Below, piece after piece: positions 59,054-64,000 of a stretch of DNA of 64,000 nt. Below the pieces are notes generated by a model. The model was not told where the DNA came from and searched no databases. It worked only from the letters and a program-made list of their open reading frames with translations. Position 1 is the stretch's first letter, and every line of letters starts with the position of its first letter. The stretch is from Rozella allomycis CSF55 (Eukaryota > Rozellomycota). The stretch is taken from contig KE561117.1 in NCBI GenBank assembly GCA_000442015.1, positions 153,888 through 217,887 of the forward strand. The letters run 5' to 3'. Position numbers and translations under genes: made by a program.

Positions 59054-60417
59054 TTACAAATTGTTATACGTCCTTCCGGTTATGCCAATCATAATACATA
59101 ACGCTAAAACAACAATGGTATTGAAAATGCCTGTTGCAATTATAAATTTAATTGATTTTTTGCTGACTTTTTCTTTTTCCGCTACCTTGTTTATCTCATC
59201 TGTGCTCAATATTATGTGTTCATGCTGTTGGCCAACGTTTTTCTCACAAAGTATGACAAAGATGAATCCTGAAAAAGTACTCAAACCAACCAAGATAATG
59301 GAAATCAAAGATAATGTCATGTATTGAATTATAGCCAGTATTATGGAGACAAACGCTAGTAAAACACAAAGTCTACCAGCAAACCAATGCAATTTATCGT
59401 CAAACCAATGTGGAGGTTTACCTTCAAACCATTTGTAATTTGAATAGAAACCCAACAAAATTTCAAGTGCTATTAGTGAAATTGTAGTAATTCCAAAATA
59501 GCTATGGTAATTCCCGACAAACGTCCACCCGGTTTCTTAAACAAGTGTAAATATTAGAATACCTGAAAATATAAGGCATAAAGAAACACCACACAAAAAA
59601 GCTGCCATCAATTGAATATTCCTATGAATTCCATACCAATTCTTGATGTAAGACTTTGAATAGCGCGCCAAGAATATCGAGTTGGGTATTAATATTAGCC
59701 TAATGTATTCTTTGAAGATGATTGTTTTTACCATGATATTATCATGAGAACGGCATGTGCGGATGCGACTTGTGAAAATGGCAAGTAAGATAGGTCTTGT
59801 AAGTTTTGCGGTGTAATAGCAAGAGAATCTACATTTTGACTATGTGCAATACTCTCTGTTAAACTTTCAGAGGGCTTCCTCTTCTGGGACATTTGAGTTT
59901 CGTCATAATCTACTATTAATTCAATGACACCTCTTTTTGGACCATGATATGAAAGTTGCATACCAGGTCCCTTGGCATAAATTATGTAAATCTTAGAACT
60001 TGGAACTATCGCAACATTTAGTCCGTTTCCTGAGGCCAATGATCTGGAAAAATTGAAAGATACTTTGTTTTCATTTGAAGAATACTGAAAAGTCTACTAT
60101 TGCCATCAGTGAAATAATACTTCAATTATTGTTGAGCTCTCACTAGGACGAGAAAATGGAATTCCCGTATATGTTTTCAATATTCCAGAATTCAATATTG
60201 CCATATCAGCACCTCCCATTTTCCCGTTTTTTGATATCCCAAATCCGACCCATTCGGATTTAGGATTAGTAGATTTGGCTGATATCTCAAAATCGATAGT
60301 AGTGTTTTTGAGCCTGTAATTAAATGTCCATTGTCTATCAGCGGTAGTGAGCAATTTTGCAAATGCGCAAGGAATTGTGAGGCAGAGCAATAACCATTTC
60401 GCTTGATTTGTCTTCAT
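59054..60417 (-). CDS. DOMON-cytochrome b561 protein a
   Basis: Exons 60417-60121, 60093-59732, 59699-59563 and 59535-59054 (introns 27, 32, 27 nt) give 425 residues. The signal peptide MKTNQAKWLLLCLTIPCAFA is followed by a DOMON domain (WVGFGISKNGKMGGADMAIL) and a five- or six-helix cytochrome b561 domain. The haem-binding histidines are in SAHAVLMII, IHRNIQ, NYHSYFGI and LHWFAGRL. Such proteins move electrons across membranes, often as ferric or ascorbate-linked reductases. It is a tandem duplicate of gene b. Confidence 0.9.
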
Positions 60418-60542
60418 TAATATTTAATTTCCGTTTGGATAGTCAATTTATATCTATTGGTGATGGTGATGACAAAATATTCTTATTGCTGATGCAATTA
60501 GAGATCAAATATAAACAATAACCGGTGTAATTAATTATTTAT

Positions 60543-61760
60543 TTAGGAAACCACTTTTTGGCTTACACCTGTAAAAATACATAGCATAAAAAAGGAGACT
60601 GCAACCAAAAGAATCATCAATGCTAAAAAATAAGCAAATCTCTTAGGGAAAATCGGTCTTTTCTGGAACTCGGTGCTTTGATTGAATTCATGTTCATGCT
60701 GTTGGCCTAAATATTTTTCAAGAATAAAGACGATCCCAGAAACACCAACTAAATATGTGAGTATACATATTAATAGAACAATTTTCAGATCAAGAAATTG
60801 AATAAAAGCCAATCCAATCGTTGATATTGCTAATATATAGCATGTTCTTCCCAAATACCAATGCATTTTATCATGAATGAAGTGTGGTGGTTTTCCTTCT
60901 CGCCACTTAAAATTGGAATATAGCCCGGTCATTGGGACGATGAGAACAAGCGCCAGAGTTGTCATTCCCGCGATGCTGTGATATGTAGGTACAAATGACC
61001 ATTGAAAATCAAAATAATCATGCAATTAATGTATTACCCGACAGAATGACTAAAACAGATGCTAAAGCAATGACCACTGTAAAAAATTGAATATTTCGAT
61101 GAACAATATACCAATTTGGAATTAATCTTTTAAGATATCTAGCTAATAAAATAGCTGTAGGTGTTAAGAAAAGCCATCCGAATAACATTAGTATACCGTG
61201 GAGAACCGAAAATAAAGACAATTTGTGTTTCACAATGTTGCCTATGGCGTTAGTATCACCACCTAAAGATGCAGGAATAACGCCTCTTGCCTCGCGCCCA
61301 TGATATCCCCAATTGCCTGATGGTCCGTAAGCATAAAGCATTAAAAGATCCTTTCCTTCTTTTATTTGCACGTTAAAGTCCGGGTTTGTAAAGGGTCGGG
61401 CAAATTGAAATTCGATTGTTCCCTCGGTTAATTCCTCTCATTATTACTAGATATATATACCAGTATCTTTATATTTTCTAATTTCGCGCTCGACTCTTGG
61501 GGTCGAGCCCGCTCAATGCCAATGAATGAATTCAAAACTCCGTCACGAACAACGACCATATCTGCGCCTTTCATTTTCCCGTCCGTGCTCAATCCAAAAC
61601 CTATCCATTCGTCTTTAGCCGATGAAACTTTAATGTTAAATGATATTCTATTATCCGTTGTAGCATAATTGATCTTGAACTTTCCATCAGGTGATGAAAC
61701 AAAATAGTCCTTAGCGTGTGCAAGTGAGAAAATTGATAAAATTATGTGACGCTTGTACAT
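60543..61760 (-). CDS. DOMON-cytochrome b561 protein b
   Basis: Exons 61760-61461, 61434-61038 and 61009-60543 total 387 residues. A short leader (MYKRHIILSIFSLAHA) then a DOMON domain (WIGFGLSTDGKMKGADMVVV) and cytochrome b561 helices with LHGILMLFGW, VHRNIQFF, YHSIAGMTTLA and MHWYLGRTCYI. It shares layout and many residues with gene a (for example SNxKWxEGKPPH). The second intron (61037-61010, 28 nt) must end in TG to give LSDFQWSFVPTYHSI, which lines up with the equivalent junction of gene a. Confidence 0.9.
61010..61037 (-). other. GT-TG intron in DOMON-b561 gene b
   Basis: A 28-nt intron starting GTAATACATT and ending GATTATTTTG. It joins LSG-type sequence to DFQWSFVPTYHS in frame; no AG exists in or just after the intron that would keep the frame. 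Gene a has a 27-nt GT-AG intron at the same position and phase. Confidence 0.7.
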
Positions 61761-61833
61761 GAGAATAGTTTGCTTTATCCAAATTTAATGCTTTATGAAA
61801 GCATATAGTGAATTTGAATATTTCCGTTTTGGA

Positions 61834-63934
61834 ATGCCATCAAGCAAAAGTCAAAAATCGGAAATGGAAGAACAGAAGAGAAATATTGAAGAAGTTGACC
61901 AAGAAGGTGACGGTAAAGTGACTTTTTGTTAATAATCTAGTTGAAGCAACTGAACTAAAAAAGATCAAAGGTAAATGGTATTTCTTATGAGAAACTAAAG
62001 TTGTTGAAGACATTCATTTAGTGCAACTACCTAATATGGATCACTATGAAAGAAGTTATATGCACAAGGAAACTGTGACGCATACTATCGTTACAAGGTA
62101 ATCTATCTCGGTGGTGACTAAAAGGTTTAACTTTATTGTGACAACCAGTGCGGACGGATATGTTAAATTTTGGAAAAAGATTGACAAAGGAATAGAATTT
62201 GTCAAGAATTTTCGAGCACACACTGGAACTATTAATGGAATTGCCTTGAGTAAAGATGAAACATTATTAGCGACATTTTGCGGCAGTGACAAATCCATTA
62301 AGATATTTGATGTGAATAACTTTGATATGATAAATATGATAAAATTAAATTTTGAAATATCAACGGCTTGCTGGATATTCAAATCTGGGAACTCCAAAGC
62401 GCTTCTTGCTTGGTACATTTGTTTCTTAAATTTTATTAGTTCGGACAAACAATCTTCAGATATAAAAATTTTTGACGCCAAAGAACAAGATTCAGAATTC
62501 CAAACTGTGAAACTTCATAACCATTCGGTTTGCTTGATGGCAGTAACTACTTGCTATTATTTATAGTATAGTATTCTGAAAAATTCAATACCGTAATTTC
62601 GGCTGATATAAAAGGTATTGTTGAATATTGGACTGCTGATTCTCCCCATAAACTTCCTAAAGGTTTGAAATTCAAGCTGAAATCAGAAACTGATCTTTAC
62701 GAATTTGCGAAGAACAAATCAAGACCTACTTCAATTCAATTTAATAAAGATGAAAGTCTTTTTGTTACAATGGCCACAGATAGACAAGTTAGGATTTTCA
62801 GGTTTGTCACTGGGAAACTGTATCGCAAATATGACGAATCCATAGCAGTTGCCACTTCTTTCCATCAAGTAATCTCGCTTATGCATACAAAAAAGAATAT
62901 GGATAAAGATAAGAGAATGGAAGACATTGAATTTGGAAAAAGAGTAGCGAACGAAAGAGAACTTGAAAAGACGACTCAATTTTATACGATTAATGCTATT
63001 TTTGATGAATCAAACAGTTATATTTTATATCCTAGTCTCTTTGGAATCAAAGGTAAAATTTAGACATAGTAATTATAGTGGTGAATATAGCCTCAAACAA
63101 ACTCTCTCGAATTATTGGAAAGGCAGATTCCTCATTGCGATTTTTGAATATTTCTCTTTATCAAGGGGCTCCTAAACAACAAGGGCAGCTGACAATGGCC
63201 ATGCTCGCTAGTGACAATCCTAACATTGTAGAAACTCAAGTCACAGACCCAACAATATTCGCTACATCATTCAAAACAAACCGATTTTATTTGTTTTCCA
63301 GGAGAACACCGCTTGACAAGTATATTTATCTTTACCAAGTCATAGGGGTGAATTTGGCTTGCAAAATAGGGACATTCAAAATGAGAAAATTATTAAAGAT
63401 GATTCAGCAGCGAATGCGCTTAAGAGAGCTGAATTACCCCGCTCTGCTGTCGTACACACTGATCTTGGCGACATTTTCATCGAACTGTATCCCCAATATG
63501 CTCCAAAGGCCGTGGAGAATTTTGTTACACATTCCAAAAATGGATACTATGACAATTGTATATTCCATCGTGTTATTAAAGATTTTATGGTATTTTCTTT
63601 TGAATTAATGAAGTAGATTCAAACTGGTGATCCTGAAGGCAACGGTACAGGCGGCGTGTCTATTTGGGGTGAAGACTTTGAAGATGAATTTGACCCAGCA
63701 TTGAAGCATGATAAGCCTTTCGTCGTTTCAATGGCAAACTCGGGACCTAATACAAATGGTTCACAATTTTTCATCACCGTCAGGAAATGTCCTTGGTTGG
63801 ATATGAAACATACAATCTTTGGAAGATGTACTGGAGGCTACGAAGTCGTGACTCAAATTGAAAATCTTCGAACAAATATCAAAACTGATATTCCTTTGGA
63901 AACCGTCAAAATCTGTAACGTCAGCATAAAATAA
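61834..63934 (+). CDS. PPWD1: WD40-cyclophilin spliceosomal protein PPWD1
   Basis: Ten exons with nine introns of 26-34 nt (61907-61940, 61971-62000, 62098-62124, 62413-62439, 62543-62571, 62869-62895, 63053-63078, 63320-63345, 63590-63616) total 615 residues, close to human (646). The N-terminal WD repeats include [20 protein letters not shown] and [20 protein letters not shown]. The C-terminal cyclophilin domain has [40 protein letters not shown] and [11 protein letters not shown], with the active-site Arg in FHRVI. A peptidyl-prolyl isomerase of the spliceosome. The sixth intron is 27 nt and stop-free. Confidence 0.96.
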
Positions 63935-63963
63935 TAAAATGAACTAACAACTCTACTATGTAT

Positions 63964-64000
63964 ATTATCGGACGGGGAGTTTACGACCCGGACTTCAGAA
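63964..64000 (+). mobile_element. Left end of a second TIR element, cut by the window
   Basis: The last 37 bases are identical to 39840-39876, the left end of the TIR element. It starts 29 bp after the PPWD1 stop. The rest of this copy lies outside the window. Confidence 0.75.

Overview
The window is 64 kb of compact, AT-rich eukaryotic nuclear DNA. About 45 protein-coding genes lie on both strands, often only 5-75 bp apart. Gene content is opisthokont: Arp2/3 subunit ARPC3, SEC13, PIG-U, RhoGEF-PH-FYVE, an ERK-type MAPK, a SANT-domain NCOR/Snt1-like corepressor, PPWD1, SMG7/EST1 and a mitochondrial RNA polymerase. It also holds genes that classical fungi usually lack: an APH-1 gamma-secretase subunit, GDP-L-fucose synthase and an NHA2-type antiporter. 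With several secreted, lineage-specific proteins, this fits a zoosporic early-diverging fungus or fungal relative (Rozella/Cryptomycota or aphelid-like). That placement is inference.

The most striking property is the introns. I rebuilt well over 100 exon junctions by hand. Nearly all introns are 26-31 nt, GTAxxx...TAG/AAG, with rare longer ones (55, 76, 78 nt). Two anomalies stand out. (1) The mitochondrial RNA polymerase gene carries back-to-back chains of intron-like units with no exon between them: eight units at 15282-15512 and four at 16363-16476, several being near-identical tandem copies. (2) Four introns (SMG7-like, PIG-U, HMG-box B, DOMON-b561 b) only work if the 3' splice site is TG rather than AG; each then keeps the frame and joins conserved protein sequence.

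Layout. 1-12 kb: RPL35, FHA-pseudophosphatase, small U-box protein, APH-1, TFIIIC-like WD protein, carboxypeptidase, secreted beta-propeller, SMG7, fucose synthase. 12-18 kb: ARPC3, a membrane protein, RPO41. 18-28 kb: three tandem secreted helical proteins, SAP protein, ETF-beta, NAT9, NHA antiporter, a secreted T/Y-rich protein, an MPN-like protein. 28-35 kb: PIG-U, RhoGEF-FYVE, SEC13, adenosine kinase. 35-40.5 kb: a poorly assembled accessory block with secreted F-box paralogs and a TIR-bounded DNA element whose left end recurs at the window's last bases. 40.8-52 kb: two HMG-box genes, ARM-repeat GDS, corepressor, NR2C2AP, TPT transporter, NTMT1, a four-TM protein, dual-specificity phosphatase, aspartate aminotransferase. 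53-64 kb: a full-size ABCA transporter, MAPK, two DOMON-cytochrome b561 paralogs, PPWD1.

The sequence holds eleven single N's. Most sit between two near-identical copies of the same 20-280 bp, so they look like overlapping allelic contig ends joined without merging; they break reading frames artificially. I saw no tRNA, rRNA or CRISPR.
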